Shown here: piece after piece, positions 30,056-40,250 of the stretch
Layout of the letters: every line of letters starts with the position of its first letter
Position numbering within the stretch: position 1 is the first letter of the stretch
Source: Prescottella sp. R16
GTDB taxonomy: Bacteria; Actinomycetota; Actinomycetes; Mycobacteriales; Mycobacteriaceae
Direction: 5' to 3'
Assembly (NCBI RefSeq): GCF_030656875.1
Contig: NZ_CP130943.1
Location: 2,976,001 to 3,040,000 of the forward strand
Length of the DNA stretch: 64,000 nucleotides
Position numbers and translations under genes: made by a program
Notes under the pieces: generated by a model
The model's input: only the letters and a program-made list of their open reading frames with translations
What the model was told of the DNA's origin: nothing
The model's database searches: none

Positions 30056-30231
30056 AGCAACCAGGGTAAGACCTACGACAATGCGTCGGACTCAGGCCTC
30101 GGCGGCTTCGGCGTACCGACCGGTCGCCGCCGGAGACCGAGAACACACCGCCGTCGGTACCGGTCCGGTCACGAACACCGCACAGTCCTTCCACCACCGG
30201 GGATTTTCGATTGCCGACGGTCGGGGCACCG

Positions 30232-30245
30232 TACTCTTCGATCCG
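30232..30245 (+). promoter_or_regulatory. Probable leaderless promoter of the LysR gene
   Basis: TACTCT (30232-30237) fits the actinobacterial -10 form TANNNT and lies 7 nt before GTG 30245. No ribosome-binding site precedes the GTG, so transcription probably starts at the codon itself. Confidence 0.5.
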
Positions 30246-31201
30246 TGACACCCGCTCAGCTGCGAGCCTATTCCGCGGTGGTGCGGCTCGGCTCGGTTCG
30301 GGCGGCGGCACGGGAACTGGGCATGACCGATTCCGGTGTCTCGATGCACATCGCGCAACTCCGCAAGGAACTCGGCGATCCCCTGTACAGCCGGGGCCCG
30401 TCCGGGCTGGTGTTCACCCCCGGCGGCCTGTGCCTCGCCGGACGGTCGGCCGAGATCCTCGGACTGCAGCGGCAGACGGCCATCGAGGTGGGGCAGGCCG
30501 GACACGGGCGGCGGATGCTGCGGATCGCGGCGTCACCCCTGTTCGCCGAACATGCCGCGCCCGGTCTGGTCGATCTGTTCGCGTCGGCGGCGACGAACCT
30601 GTCCGTGGAGGTGAGCGTCCATCCGGTGCGACGGTTCGCCGACCTCGTCGCCTCCCGGGCCGTCGACGTCGCACTCGGCCCCCGCGCCCCGGACAAACGG
30701 GGCCAACTGTCGGTGTGCCCGTTCCTGCACTACGAGGTGCTGACGGTGTGTGCCGCCGACCATCCCCTCGCCCACACCAGCCCCCCGCTGTCGCGGCTAC
30801 GGGAACAACAGTGGTTCCTCGGCCCGTCCGCGGCCGCCGGCGACGGGCCGATGCGGCACATGCTGCGCGGCCTCGGCATCCCGGACAGCCACAAGCGGGT
30901 CTTCCCCAGCGATGCGTCGGCGATCGAAGCGGTCCGGCAGTCGACGGCTCTGACCGTCGCCCTCCGCTACGCCGTCGGCGACGAACTGTTCGACGGCACC
31001 CTCGGCGTCGTCGACGGCCCCGACCTCCGCGCCGACGGCGACTGGTGCGCCACCACCCTCGCCCGCCGGCACCTCCAACCCGCCACCACCGAACTCCTCC
31101 ACATCATCACCACCCCCCACTGCCGGCAGGCCATGACCCGCTCCGCCGGCGCCGACATCACCCACTACACCCCCCACACCCACGTCGTCCGATGGAACTG
31201 A
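30245..31201 (+). CDS. LysR-family transcriptional regulator
   Basis: 318 residues from GTG 30245 (VTPAQLRAYSAVVRLGSVRAAARELGMTDSG...). The N-terminal winged helix is of the LysR type, with SVSMHIAQLRKELG as recognition helix and dimer start. The effector domain follows but is divergent (RRFADLVASRAVDVALGP, then VCAADHPLAH). It is divergent from the CopD-CtaG gene with 189 bp between, so it may control that gene. The C-terminal 60 residues are rich in Thr and His (HIITTPHCRQAM), and codon use there is very C-rich. Confidence 0.84.
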   Translation: MTPAQLRAYSAVVRLGSVRAAARELGMTDSGVSMHIAQLRKELGDPLYSRGPSGLVFTPGGLCLAGRSAEILGLQRQTAIEVGQAGHGRRMLRIAASPLFAEHAAPGLVDLFASAATNLSVEVSVHPVRRFADLVASRAVDVALGPRAPDKRGQLSVCPFLHYEVLTVCAADHPLAHTSPPLSRLREQQWFLGPSAAAGDGPMRHMLRGLGIPDSHKRVFPSDASAIEAVRQSTALTVALRYAVGDELFDGTLGVVDGPDLRADGDWCATTLARRHLQPATTELLHIITTPHCRQAMTRSAGADITHYTPHTHVVRWN

Positions 31202-31250
31202 CGACCGGACTCGCGGTACCGCCCGACCCAGCGGGTATGCTTCTGCCCGC

Positions 31251-31327
31251 GCCTCCGTAGCTCAGTTGGATAGAGCAAGAGCCTTCTAATCTCTAGGTCG
31301 CAGGTTCGATTCCTGCCGGGGGCACCA
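31251..31327 (+). tRNA. tRNA-Arg (anticodon TCT)
   Basis: 77 nt including an encoded CCA. The acceptor stem GCCTCCG/CGGGGGC contains one T-G wobble pair. D-stem GCTC/GAGC and T-stem GCAGG/CCTGC with a TTCGATT loop are perfect. The anticodon loop CTTCTAA gives TCT, reading AGA. The anticodon stem AGAGC/TCTCT leaves the pair next to the loop (31-39) as C opposite T, an unusual mismatch. A short TGGTC/GACCA hairpin followed by TTTTC just downstream could be its terminator. Confidence 0.93.
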
Positions 31328-31391
31328 CAAAACACCTGGTCATTGACCATTTTCAGGATGGTGTTGCCTGATAGGGAGCGGAGCGATCGGC

Positions 31392-31871
31392 TCACCCTTC
31401 CGATGTCGGCGTGCCCTTCCCGCTCGTGCCTTGATTACGAGCCTCGATGGCCTCGACGGACTTCTCGAGTTGCTTCCCCAATACGCGGGTGCCGAAGGCC
31501 CCGAGCACGATCGCGAGAAGCCGTCCCCTGAGGTTCTTGCCGTCCCGGACCACGACGACGTCCACGTCGGTCCCGCCTGTGGGCTGCTGAGTGAGAGTGT
31601 AGGTGTGGCCCGAGGCACCACCCCACAGGTTGGAGTCGGTGGTCGTCATCACGACGCGATGGGGGTCGGTCCAGTCGTAGTGCAGGCGTTCCCAGATACC
31701 GCTCGAGCCCTCCGTGACATCGGCATCATGGGGACCCTCGTGGTGTAGTTCGAGGTAACTGTCTGCACTGTTGCCGAAGAGTTCCTCGCGACCCGGGCCG
31801 AAGTCGGTGAGACCGGCAAGGAACTGTTCGGGCGTCGCGGTGGTCGTCTGATGGAGATGAATTGTGGTCAT
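31392..31871 (-). CDS. SRPBCC (START/Bet v1-like) family protein
   Basis: 159 residues from ATG 31871, with GAGGAAG upstream. The pattern of a polyketide-cyclase/START-like hydrophobic cavity fold is visible: TATPEQFLAGLTDFGPGREELF at the N-terminus, HYDWTDPHRVVMTTTDSN in the middle, YTLTQQPTGGTDVDVVVV and a long C-terminal helix (FGTRVLGKQLEKSVEAIEARN). Such proteins bind lipids or aromatic ligands; no ligand can be assigned. The gene stands alone between tRNA-Arg and a LysR gene. Confidence 0.8.
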   Translation of the reverse strand: MTTIHLHQTTTATPEQFLAGLTDFGPGREELFGNSADSYLELHHEGPHDADVTEGSSGIWERLHYDWTDPHRVVMTTTDSNLWGGASGHTYTLTQQPTGGTDVDVVVVRDGKNLRGRLLAIVLGAFGTRVLGKQLEKSVEAIEARNQGTSGKGTPTSEG

Positions 31872-32002
31872 GGCATCTTCCTCGACATTCGGATGATCCG
31901 CCCCGCTCCGGGAGGCCGCAGCGGTGACCCGTCCAGAACACCACGGACGCGAGTTTCCCGGAAGAGGACTGATCGAGGTCGCACCCTCCGACCTGTGGTC
32001 GT

Positions 32003-32908
32003 TCACCACCCTCCGGTGGTCGCGAACCGTTCCTCGAGGTGCCGGCGCAGCCGGTCGACGGCCGGGGTGGGGCGGTGTCCGCCCGTGACGAGTCCGATGG
32101 TGCGGCGGCGTTTCCCGTCGAGCCGAATGCTCACCAGATCCGTGTGTTCGGTCTCGGCGTCGGGTAGCAGGGCGACGCCGAGGCCGTGGGCGACGAGTGA
32201 GCGCAGCGTCTCGAATTCGGTGATCTCGAAGACGACTCGGGGCGAGAATCCTGCCTCCGCGCACCACGAGTCGAGTTGCCGGCGCAGATGGTAGGTGGGC
32301 GGGTTCGCGACGAACGGTTCGCCGGCGAGATCACCGAGGGCGACGCGTCTCCGTCCGGCCAGTCGGTGGCCGCGTGGGACGACGGCCCGGATCTCCTGAT
32401 GTCCCAGTCGAGTCGTCGGTAGGTCCTCCGGCGCCGGGATCACCACTGCGAGGTCGAGGTTCCCGGCGCGGATCCGATCGACGAGATCCTCACCGTGTGC
32501 CTGGACGAGGTGGAGCCGCACCCGCGGTGCGCTCCGATGGAAGTCTGCGAGCAGCGCCGGAATGCTCACCGGGCCCAGGGTGAGCGGGAATCCGAACCGC
32601 ACCAGCCCGCTGTCCGGGTCGGCGTTGCTGCGCACGGCCGCCGCGGCATCCTCCAGTGCGCGCAGCACTCCCCGCGTGCGTTCGTGGAATTCGCGCCCCT
32701 GCGGGGTGAGCGCCACTCCGCGCCCCACCGGCTGGAACAGGGCGACACCGAGCACGTTCTCGACCGCTCGGATCCGTCGGCTCAACGTGGACTGTGGGAT
32801 TCCGAGGTCGTGCGCGGCACGGGTGATGTGTCCTTCCTCGGCGGCCGCGTCGAACGCCGCGAGCAGCGGGACCAGCTCGTCGGCGTGCCCCCACACATAT
32901 TCATCCAT
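32003..32908 (-). CDS. LysR-family regulator divergent from mqo
   Basis: 301 residues from ATG 32908. The winged-helix domain is clear (FDAAAEEGHITRAAHDLGIPQSTLSRRIRAVENVLGVALF, residues 20-60), and the periplasmic-binding-like effector domain is full length (VRFGFPLTLGPVSIPALLADFH, RAVVPRGHRLAG, LVAHGLGVALLPD). It is divergent from mqo with 91 bp between, and a palindrome overlaps its own start codon. LysR proteins typically repress themselves and activate the divergent gene, so control of mqo is likely. Confidence 0.9.
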   Translation of the reverse strand: MDEYVWGHADELVPLLAAFDAAAEEGHITRAAHDLGIPQSTLSRRIRAVENVLGVALFQPVGRGVALTPQGREFHERTRGVLRALEDAAAAVRSNADPDSGLVRFGFPLTLGPVSIPALLADFHRSAPRVRLHLVQAHGEDLVDRIRAGNLDLAVVIPAPEDLPTTRLGHQEIRAVVPRGHRLAGRRRVALGDLAGEPFVANPPTYHLRRQLDSWCAEAGFSPRVVFEITEFETLRSLVAHGLGVALLPDAETEHTDLVSIRLDGKRRRTIGLVTGGHRPTPAVDRLRRHLEERFATTGGW

Positions 32909-32918
32909 ATGTGGATGA
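32901..32918. promoter_or_regulatory. Palindromic operator at the lysR-mqo divergent region
   Basis: Perfect 7-bp arms TCATCCA (32901-32907) and TGGATGA (32912-32918) around TATG. The left arm contains the lysR start codon, so binding there would block lysR expression. The symmetry and A/T flanks suit a LysR recognition site. Confidence 0.6.
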
Positions 32919-32999
32919 TATTCCGGTCATCTGTTCGTTGGACGGGTTGTTCGATCCGGGTCAGCATGGTCCCGAACCCACATCGAGGAAGGGATCACG

Positions 33000-34400
33000 A
33001 TGACTCGGACATCACGGACCGACACCGAACACGGTGTGCCACACGAGGTTCTCGACGCCGTCCTCGTCGGCGGCGGCATCATGTCCGCAACACTCGGCGC
33101 ACTGCTGGCCCGCGTGCAACCGGACTGGCGGATCGCCGTGATCGAGCGCCGGGACCGGCTCGCCGCGGAGAGTTCACATCCGTGGCACAACGCCGGCACC
33201 GGCCACACCGGGGCGTGCGAACTCAACTACATGCCCGACCCGCACGACGCGGCACGCGCCGAGGAGATCGCCCGACAGTTCGCGGTGACCCGCCGGTTCT
33301 GGTCGGCCCTGACCGGCACCCCCGAATCGGAATGCACCGCGATCACCCCGGTCCCCCACATGACGGTGGTGTTCGGCGACCGTGACGTCGCGTATCTGCG
33401 CCGACGCTACGACACCCTGCACCGTTCACCGATGTTCGCCGGAATGCGGTACACGGAAGATCCCCGGACGATCGCCGAGTGGGCGCCGCTCGTGATGCGG
33501 GGCCGCCCGCCGGGTGAACCGATCGCGGCGACACGATTCGAGGACGGTACCGACGTCGACTTCGGCGCGATCACCCACGAGCTCACGAACATAGTGCGAG
33601 ACACCGGCTCCCGGCTACTTCTCCGCCACGAGGTGACGTCGGTGACCCGTGGCGCGGACGGCAGCTGGAAGGTCGGCGGGCGTGATCGTGCGACCGGGCT
33701 CCGGTTCACGCTCCGCACCCGGTTCGTCTTCGTCGGGGCGGGCGGTGCCACACTCCGCCTGTTGCAGAAGGCCGGTGTTCCGGAGGTGCGGGGCTACGCC
33801 GTCCTCCCCGTCGGTGCCCAGTTCCTGCGCACCGACGAGCCCTCCGTGGTCGCCGCGCACGACGCGAAGGTGTACAGCCAGGCACCGTCCGGCGCTCCCC
33901 CGATGTCGGTCCCCCATCTCGACAAACGGGTTGTCGACGGTCGCGCGTCGCTGATGTTCGGCCCGTACGCCACGTTCAGTACCCGGCTTCTTCGGGCCGG
34001 CCGGCTCACCGACTTCTTCGCGACGGTGCGCCGCGACAACCTCCGCACCCTCGCCGGAGCGGCTGCCCGCAACCTGCCGCTGGTGCGCTATCTGATCGGC
34101 CAGCTGCTCGCGACCCGGGGCCGCAAGTTCGCCCAGCTCCGACGCTTCTACCCGACGGCCGATCCCGCGCACTGGCGTCTCGTCACGGCGGGCCAGCGGG
34201 CCCAGCTGGTGAAACCCGATCCGCGCGGGCTCGGTGTCCTCGTCCTCGGCACCGAGCTCGTGACGTCCGCCGACGGGACGATCGCGGGACTGCTCGGGGC
34301 GTCGCCGGGAGCTTCGACGGCCCCGTCGATCATGTCCGATCTCCTCGAACGCTGCTTCCCGGATCGGCACGCCCGCTGGGCGGAGGAGCTCGACGTGTGA
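33000..34400 (+). CDS. mqo: Malate:quinone oxidoreductase
   Basis: 466 residues from ATG 33000, with GAGGAAGGG upstream. The FAD-binding fold starts at DAVLVGGGIMSATLGALL (residues 19-36). The Mqo signatures SSHPWHNAGTGHTGACELNY near 58-77 and VRGYAVLPVGAQFLR near 263 are present. Mqo is a peripheral membrane flavoprotein that oxidises malate to oxaloacetate and passes electrons to menaquinone. It is somewhat shorter than the roughly 500-residue typical length, with the C-terminus ending at ARWAEELDV. It is probably controlled by the divergent LysR and ends in a strong terminator. Confidence 0.92.
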   Translation: MTRTSRTDTEHGVPHEVLDAVLVGGGIMSATLGALLARVQPDWRIAVIERRDRLAAESSHPWHNAGTGHTGACELNYMPDPHDAARAEEIARQFAVTRRFWSALTGTPESECTAITPVPHMTVVFGDRDVAYLRRRYDTLHRSPMFAGMRYTEDPRTIAEWAPLVMRGRPPGEPIAATRFEDGTDVDFGAITHELTNIVRDTGSRLLLRHEVTSVTRGADGSWKVGGRDRATGLRFTLRTRFVFVGAGGATLRLLQKAGVPEVRGYAVLPVGAQFLRTDEPSVVAAHDAKVYSQAPSGAPPMSVPHLDKRVVDGRASLMFGPYATFSTRLLRAGRLTDFFATVRRDNLRTLAGAAARNLPLVRYLIGQLLATRGRKFAQLRRFYPTADPAHWRLVTAGQRAQLVKPDPRGLGVLVLGTELVTSADGTIAGLLGASPGASTAPSIMSDLLERCFPDRHARWAEELDV

Positions 34401-34404
34401 CGCG

Positions 34405-34442
34405 CGACGGCCCGCCCCCGAGGCTTCGGGGGCGGGCCGTCG
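34405..34442. terminator. Strong bidirectional terminator, mqo/DUF4185 gene
   Basis: Perfect 17-bp stem (arms 34405-34421 and 34426-34442) with a 4-nt loop, nearly all G/C, between the mqo stop at 34400 and the opposing stop at 34461. Confidence 0.85.
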
Positions 34443-34460
34443 TAATCGGCTGTCGCCGAA

Positions 34461-35909
34461 CTACTTCTGCGGATCGAGCTGCAGGATCTCACCCTGTTCC
34501 GGGGTTTCGACACGCAGCAGCTGCTGTTCGCCGGTGGTGCCGGGGTCCGGGCGGTCGGCGGTGTCCGTCGACGTCATCCTCATGCCGCTGAGGTCGGTGC
34601 GCATGTAGATGACGTTGTAGCGGTCCCATGTGGTGAGCACGAAGTACAGGTCCTTGCCCTGCGACCACGGGTGCATCAGTCCGCCGTACAGCGACGGCAG
34701 CGTCACCGAGCTGATGAGCGTCTGCTTGCCGCTCCACGGGCCGGTCAGCGAATCGGCCTGACGCATCACCAGACCACTCACATCGGTGTACATCGCAATG
34801 TACTTGCCGAGATAGTCGTTCCACTGCACCGACAGCTCGCTGACCTGGCCCTTGATCACGGGCTTCGCGGCATCGATGTCGGACGACCACTGCGATCCGG
34901 TCCAGTACTCGTACTGGGTCAGGTCCGTCATGCCGGCCGAGGTCGCCGGAACCCGGGCCAGACGGGCCTCACCCGAGCGGCCCGACGGGGTACCGAACTC
35001 GTAGACGAAGCCGTCGCCGCGATCCGGAACGAACGCGCTCATCTGCCAGTTCTTGTTGGCCGAGGCCAGGGCGGGAATCCCCGGGACGTCGACGCCGTCG
35101 AACACGCCCTCACGGTTGAGTCGCACCGTCTGCGGCAGCGTCTTCCACGTGTCGCCGTTGTCCGAGGACTCCGCGAGACCCGAATAGTTCGTCGTCCACT
35201 CGCCCGGGGTGTCCCACGACCGCACCGACATCCAGCGCACGTACTGTTTGCCGTCGACCGCGACACCACCGGTGGGGATGACGGTGAACTCGGGGAAGCT
35301 ACCGGGATTCTGGCCCAGCAGCCCCTGGATCACCTGTCGGGAGAAGTTCTGCGGCGTCTCCGCGAGCGGCGAATCGTCCAGTCGCATGCCGTCGCTCAGC
35401 GTCGTGTCGCTGCTGCGGAACAGGACGTTGCTGCGCCACTGGTCGCCGGGCTCGTCGCAGTCGCCGACGGTGTCACCGAACGCCATGAGCACCTGACCGG
35501 ATCCGTTGTCCCACATGATGCCCAGATCGGTGCCGGCGACGCTGAAACGATCGATCGTCTTGTTCGGGCTGCCCGGCCCGGTGACCATCTCGACGGCCTT
35601 GGTCCTGCCGGACAGGACCGGCAGCGCACCGTCGGGCGATCCGGTGATCCACGGCAGCGAGTTGGCGAGCGACCCCGTGGCACTGCCGAGGCTTCCCGAA
35701 CCCAGACTGCCCATCAGACTGCCGGTCAGCCCGGAACTGCCGAGACTCCCCGAGCTGCCACCGCTGCCCGAGCTGCCGTTGACCTGACCGCACGGACCAC
35801 CGACCGCACTCGCCGGCGTCGCCATCGCCACCGACAGTCCGACCGTCACCGCCGTCGCCGACACCGCGGCCGCCCACCTCCGCGCGCCTGCATTCCACTT
35901 GCCTGTCAC
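34461..35909 (-). CDS. Secreted DUF4185 protein with Ser/Gly linker
   Basis: 482 residues from GTG 35909 (GGGAGGA 8 nt upstream); an ATG 15 codons earlier is less likely because it places extra residues before the signal peptide. The signal peptide is RRWAAAVSATAVTVGLSVAMATPASA. A low-complexity Gly/Ser/Leu stretch follows (GSSGSGGSSGSLGSSG, about residues 45-80). The DUF4185 beta-propeller-like domain fills the rest, with DLGIMWDNGSGQVLMAFGDT and repeated SGL.ESSDNGDTW-type blades that resemble sialidase or glycoside-hydrolase folds. It is extracellular or wall-bound; the substrate is unknown. Confidence 0.84.
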   Translation of the reverse strand: MTGKWNAGARRWAAAVSATAVTVGLSVAMATPASAVGGPCGQVNGSSGSGGSSGSLGSSGLTGSLMGSLGSGSLGSATGSLANSLPWITGSPDGALPVLSGRTKAVEMVTGPGSPNKTIDRFSVAGTDLGIMWDNGSGQVLMAFGDTVGDCDEPGDQWRSNVLFRSSDTTLSDGMRLDDSPLAETPQNFSRQVIQGLLGQNPGSFPEFTVIPTGGVAVDGKQYVRWMSVRSWDTPGEWTTNYSGLAESSDNGDTWKTLPQTVRLNREGVFDGVDVPGIPALASANKNWQMSAFVPDRGDGFVYEFGTPSGRSGEARLARVPATSAGMTDLTQYEYWTGSQWSSDIDAAKPVIKGQVSELSVQWNDYLGKYIAMYTDVSGLVMRQADSLTGPWSGKQTLISSVTLPSLYGGLMHPWSQGKDLYFVLTTWDRYNVIYMRTDLSGMRMTSTDTADRPDPGTTGEQQLLRVETPEQGEILQLDPQK

Positions 35910-36278
35910 CGACCGAGTCCTCCCAACCGTGCGAAGGGAAGACAGTGCGCGCACGGCAACCCGGCCGACGTTTCCCCGAAATGATCATCGAACCCAGATC
36001 GAACCACGGACCGCCGACACCTAGGGGTGTTACGCGCCGGAAACACGATTTCGTCGACGTTCGGCCCCCTTCGAACGGTCCCTGATCGGTACAGATGCGA
36101 CATTTCCGCCAACCGGTAGCCGTCGAACTCACTCGTCGGTACGCTGATCTTCGCAAGCGTGTAACACGATGTTTACACGTGGCTAATCTCACTTTCCCCT
36201 GGTAACCGTCGAAACCACCACCCCCTCCGGCCTAGGCTGTGACGGCAAGGTTTCAAACTTCTCACGGAAATCAGGTAG
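35910..36278. other. Intergenic control region between the DUF4185 gene and gdhA
   Basis: No gene is visible in these 369 bases. They are less GC-rich than the flanks and must hold both divergent promoters. For gdhA, TAGGCT at 36233-36238 is a candidate -10. The inverted repeat at 36158-36179 is described separately. Confidence 0.6.
36158..36179. promoter_or_regulatory. Inverted repeat upstream of gdhA, possible GlnR-type site
   Basis: CGTGTAA (36158-36164) and TTACACG (36173-36179) are perfect 7-bp arms with an 8-nt spacer. The inside reads AC, nine bases, AC, the spacing reported for mycobacterial GlnR targets. It is about 54 nt upstream of the candidate gdhA -10, so activation or repression by a nitrogen regulator is possible. 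Confidence 0.4.
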
Positions 36279-37628
<1,350 letters not shown>

Positions 37629-37645
37629 TCGACCCACATACGGGA

Positions 37646-37680
37646 TCGGGCCCGGCACCTGTCACAGGTGCCGGGCCCGA
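37646..37680 (+). terminator. Intrinsic terminator of gdhA
   Basis: Arms 37646-37662 and 37664-37680 are perfectly complementary (in practice a 14-bp stem with a 7-nt loop), followed by TTTCTTT. It starts 17 nt after the stop codon. A minus-strand gene ends just beyond, so it may serve both sides. Confidence 0.9.
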
Positions 37681-37695
37681 TTTCTTTGCCCCGGT

Positions 37696-37926
37696 TCAGT
37701 TTTCGTCGGGCGCCTGTCGTTCCCGATCTTCGCGGGCCTTCTGGGCGGCCTCGCGCATCTCGATCCCGTCGGTGATCCAGTCACCCACTTCCCGGGTGAC
37801 GTCCCGGACGGCCCCGGCGATGATCACGGCGATCCTGCCGACGTGTGTGGCCGCGGACTCGGTGAGCTCCTGCACCGTGTCCTTGCCGCGTTCGAACTTC
37901 CCCACCATGTTCGATGTGCCTCTCAT
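37696..37926 (-). CDS. Small protein translationally coupled to the desaturase
   Basis: 76 residues if started at ATG 37926, which overlaps the desaturase stop as ATGA; ATG 37908 (MVGKFERGKDTVQEL) with AGAGG upstream is an alternative. The sequence has a central moderately hydrophobic helix (THVGRIAVIIAGAVRDVTREVGDWI) and a charged C-terminal tail (EAAQKAREDRERQ). I know no family. The coupling suggests a small accessory or regulatory subunit of the desaturase or its membrane complex. Confidence 0.68.
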   Translation of the reverse strand: MRGTSNMVGKFERGKDTVQELTESAATHVGRIAVIIAGAVRDVTREVGDWITDGIEMREAAQKAREDRERQAPDEN

Positions 37927-39107
37927 GCAGCGGTTTTCCGATGCTCGACGATAACACCGCGGGCCGCGGGACGGCCGGTGAGCGCGGGCGGCAGTGCGAG
38001 CCGGAAGATCTTGGCCCACACCGTGCCGATCTGCCGGAAGAAGCCGCCGGTGTTGTAGGGCAGGTCGTAGCGTTCGCACAGTTCACGCACCCGCGGCGCC
38101 ATCTCCGGGTAGCGGTGGGCCGGGATGTCCGGGAACAGGTGGTGCTCGATCTGGTGCGACAGGTTGCCCGACATGATGTGGAACAGCGGGCTTCCGGTGA
38201 TGTTCGCGCTGCCGAGCATCTGCCGCAGGTACCACTGGCCGCGCGTCTCGTCGGCGGTCTCGTCCTCGGTGAAACTCTGTACGCCGGACGGGAAGTGGCC
38301 GCAGAAGATGATCGAGTACGCCCACACGTTGCGGACCACGTTGGCCGTCGCGTTCCCGAGCAGTGTCGAGACGAACAGCGGGCCGGTGAGTGCCGGGAAC
38401 AGCACGTAGTCCTTGAGCACCTGACGGCCGGCCTTGCGCCACCAGCCCCGCACGAGCGGTTCGACGTCCGACCATCTGCGCTTGCCCTGGATCACGTTCT
38501 CGGCCTCGAGGTCGTGCAGCATCACGCCCCACTCGAACAGGAACATCAGCGCGGTCGCATACAGCGGATTTCCCAGATAGTAGGGGTTCCAGCGCTGCGC
38601 CTCGTCCATCCGCAGGATGCCGTACCCGATGTCACGATCACGGCCGACGATGTTCGTGTAGGTGTGGTGCAGGTAGTTGTGCGAGTGCTTCCACTGATCC
38701 GCCGGGCACACGGTGTCCCACTCGAACACCCGCGAGTTCAGGCCGGGCTCACGCATCCAGTCGTACTGGCCGTGCATGACGTTGTGCCCGATCTCCATGT
38801 TGTCGAGGATCTTCGAGATCGACAGTGCCCCCACTCCCGCCAACCAGAACGGCGGCAGGAATCCCAGGTACATCAGGCCGCGGCCGGCGACCTCGAAACT
38901 GCGCTGCGCCTTGATGATCCGATAGATGTACTCGCGGTCTGCGGCACCGAGGTCGGCGACGACCTCGTCACGCAGCGCGTCGAGTTCGCGGCCGAGTGCC
39001 TCGACGTCGTCGTAACCGATGACGGTCACCTGCGGATCCTCGTCGCGATGCCCGCGGCGAAGGAACCCGGGTATCGACAGGAACCCGGGCAGACTGATTC
39101 CGAACAT
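37923..39107 (-). CDS. Membrane fatty acyl desaturase (DesA3-like)
   Basis: 394 residues. Three histidine boxes coordinate the diiron centre: GHNVMHGQ near residue 107, HSHNYLHHTYTN near 141-152 and HQIEHHLFP near 316-324. Hydrophobic membrane hairpins lie near residue 75-100 and 240-270. The family inserts a cis double bond into acyl-CoA or lipid acyl chains using O2 and electrons from the reductase encoded just upstream. The DesA3/Rv3230c pair of M. tuberculosis (stearoyl-CoA delta-9 desaturase and its oxidoreductase) has the same arrangement. The third, small gene overlaps its stop codon. Confidence 0.92.
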   Translation of the reverse strand: MFGISLPGFLSIPGFLRRGHRDEDPQVTVIGYDDVEALGRELDALRDEVVADLGAADREYIYRIIKAQRSFEVAGRGLMYLGFLPPFWLAGVGALSISKILDNMEIGHNVMHGQYDWMREPGLNSRVFEWDTVCPADQWKHSHNYLHHTYTNIVGRDRDIGYGILRMDEAQRWNPYYLGNPLYATALMFLFEWGVMLHDLEAENVIQGKRRWSDVEPLVRGWWRKAGRQVLKDYVLFPALTGPLFVSTLLGNATANVVRNVWAYSIIFCGHFPSGVQSFTEDETADETRGQWYLRQMLGSANITGSPLFHIMSGNLSHQIEHHLFPDIPAHRYPEMAPRVRELCERYDLPYNTGGFFRQIGTVWAKIFRLALPPALTGRPAARGVIVEHRKTAA

Positions 39108-39141
39108 GGGTTTCTCCTCTGATCGTGGTGGGCCGGTGGGG

Positions 39142-40227
39142 TCAGACGTCGATCTCGACGTCGCCGACCGGCGCCGAGATGCACAGCTGGATCGGCTGGT
39201 CCGGGTCGTCGTGGGTGTCGCCGGTGCGGATGTCGCGGGTGCGTCCGGATCGTTTGACGGCGGTGCACGAGAAGCAGATCCCCATCCGGCAGCCGTGCTC
39301 GGGCCGCAGGCCCGCCGCCTCGGCCTGCTCGAGCAGACTCGCCCCGGTGTTCTCCGCCGTCACCCCGCTGCGGGCGAACGAGATCGTGCCGTCTGCGGTG
39401 CCGATCGGTGCGAGTGCCGCAGTCGTGAACATTTCGGTGTGCATGCGTGCACCGAATTGGCCGGCGTCGAGCAGGTCGGCGACGGCGTCGACGAGCGTGC
39501 CCGGCCCGCACACGAACACCTCGGAGTCCGCCCCCAGCCAGGGTGCCGCGTCGTCGAGGTGCTCACGCGCCAGACGCCCCTCGACCGATGTCTCGACGAC
39601 ACGGACGGCGATGTTCGCCCGCTCCCGCGCGAGTGCGTGCAGTTCGCCGAGGACGGGGACGTCACCGAGGGCGCGGGTGTAGTGCAGGAACGCGACCCGG
39701 CCGTCGAACTCTTCGTCGGCGAGGGTGCGCAGCATCGACAGCACCGGGGTGATGCCGCTGCCGCCGCTGATCAGGACGATCCGGCGGGGACGCGACCGGG
39801 GAAGAACGAATTCTCCTGCCGCCGTGGACAGGTCGACCACGTCACCCTCGGTCGCATGACGGACGAGATGTTGCGAGACCAGCCCGTCGCGGTGTCCGCG
39901 AACGATCAGCGTGACCCTGTCGCCGCTGCCGCGTTCGGGGTCGGTCGGCGAGTAGCAGCGGGTGTGCCGCACCCCGTCGATCACGATGCCGACCTGCACG
40001 AACTGCCCGGCTCGCGCCCCGCGCCACTGCCGCGTCGGCCGCAGCTCGAGCACGACGGAATCCGGCGTCGGACGTTCCACCCGTTCGACGCGTGCCCGCG
40101 TCTCGCGGGCCGTGACCATCGGATCGAGCAACTCGAGGTAGCGGTCCACCGCGTGCGGCGTCGCGAGCGCTTCCAGCAGGGACAGCAGCGGCCGACGCCT
40201 CGGTCGCTGCAGGGAACTCTCCGTCAT
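39142..40227 (-). CDS. Ferredoxin reductase with C-terminal [2Fe-2S] domain (desaturase partner)
   Basis: 361 residues. ATG 40227 is preferred because GAGGAG lies 6 nt before it. The FAD domain (RARAGQFVQVGI, then RCYSPTDP) and the NAD(P)H domain (LISGGSGITPVLSMLRTL, FVCGPGTLVDAV) are followed by a plant-type ferredoxin: HGCRMGICFSC with a fourth cysteine in PIQLCISAP. It transfers NADPH electrons to the diiron desaturase 34 nt downstream, matching Rv3230c. The promoter faces a TetR gene with a palindrome between them. Confidence 0.92.
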   Translation of the reverse strand: MTESSLQRPRRRPLLSLLEALATPHAVDRYLELLDPMVTARETRARVERVERPTPDSVVLELRPTRQWRGARAGQFVQVGIVIDGVRHTRCYSPTDPERGSGDRVTLIVRGHRDGLVSQHLVRHATEGDVVDLSTAAGEFVLPRSRPRRIVLISGGSGITPVLSMLRTLADEEFDGRVAFLHYTRALGDVPVLGELHALARERANIAVRVVETSVEGRLAREHLDDAAPWLGADSEVFVCGPGTLVDAVADLLDAGQFGARMHTEMFTTAALAPIGTADGTISFARSGVTAENTGASLLEQAEAAGLRPEHGCRMGICFSCTAVKRSGRTRDIRTGDTHDDPDQPIQLCISAPVGDVEIDV

Positions 40228-40250
40228 GAGCATCTCCTCACGAGAGTTTT

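Noticed and set aside
31251..31327. tRNA-Arg as an integration site for a mobile element
   Set aside because: No integrase, no direct repeat of the tRNA 3' end and no phage-like genes follow within the window.
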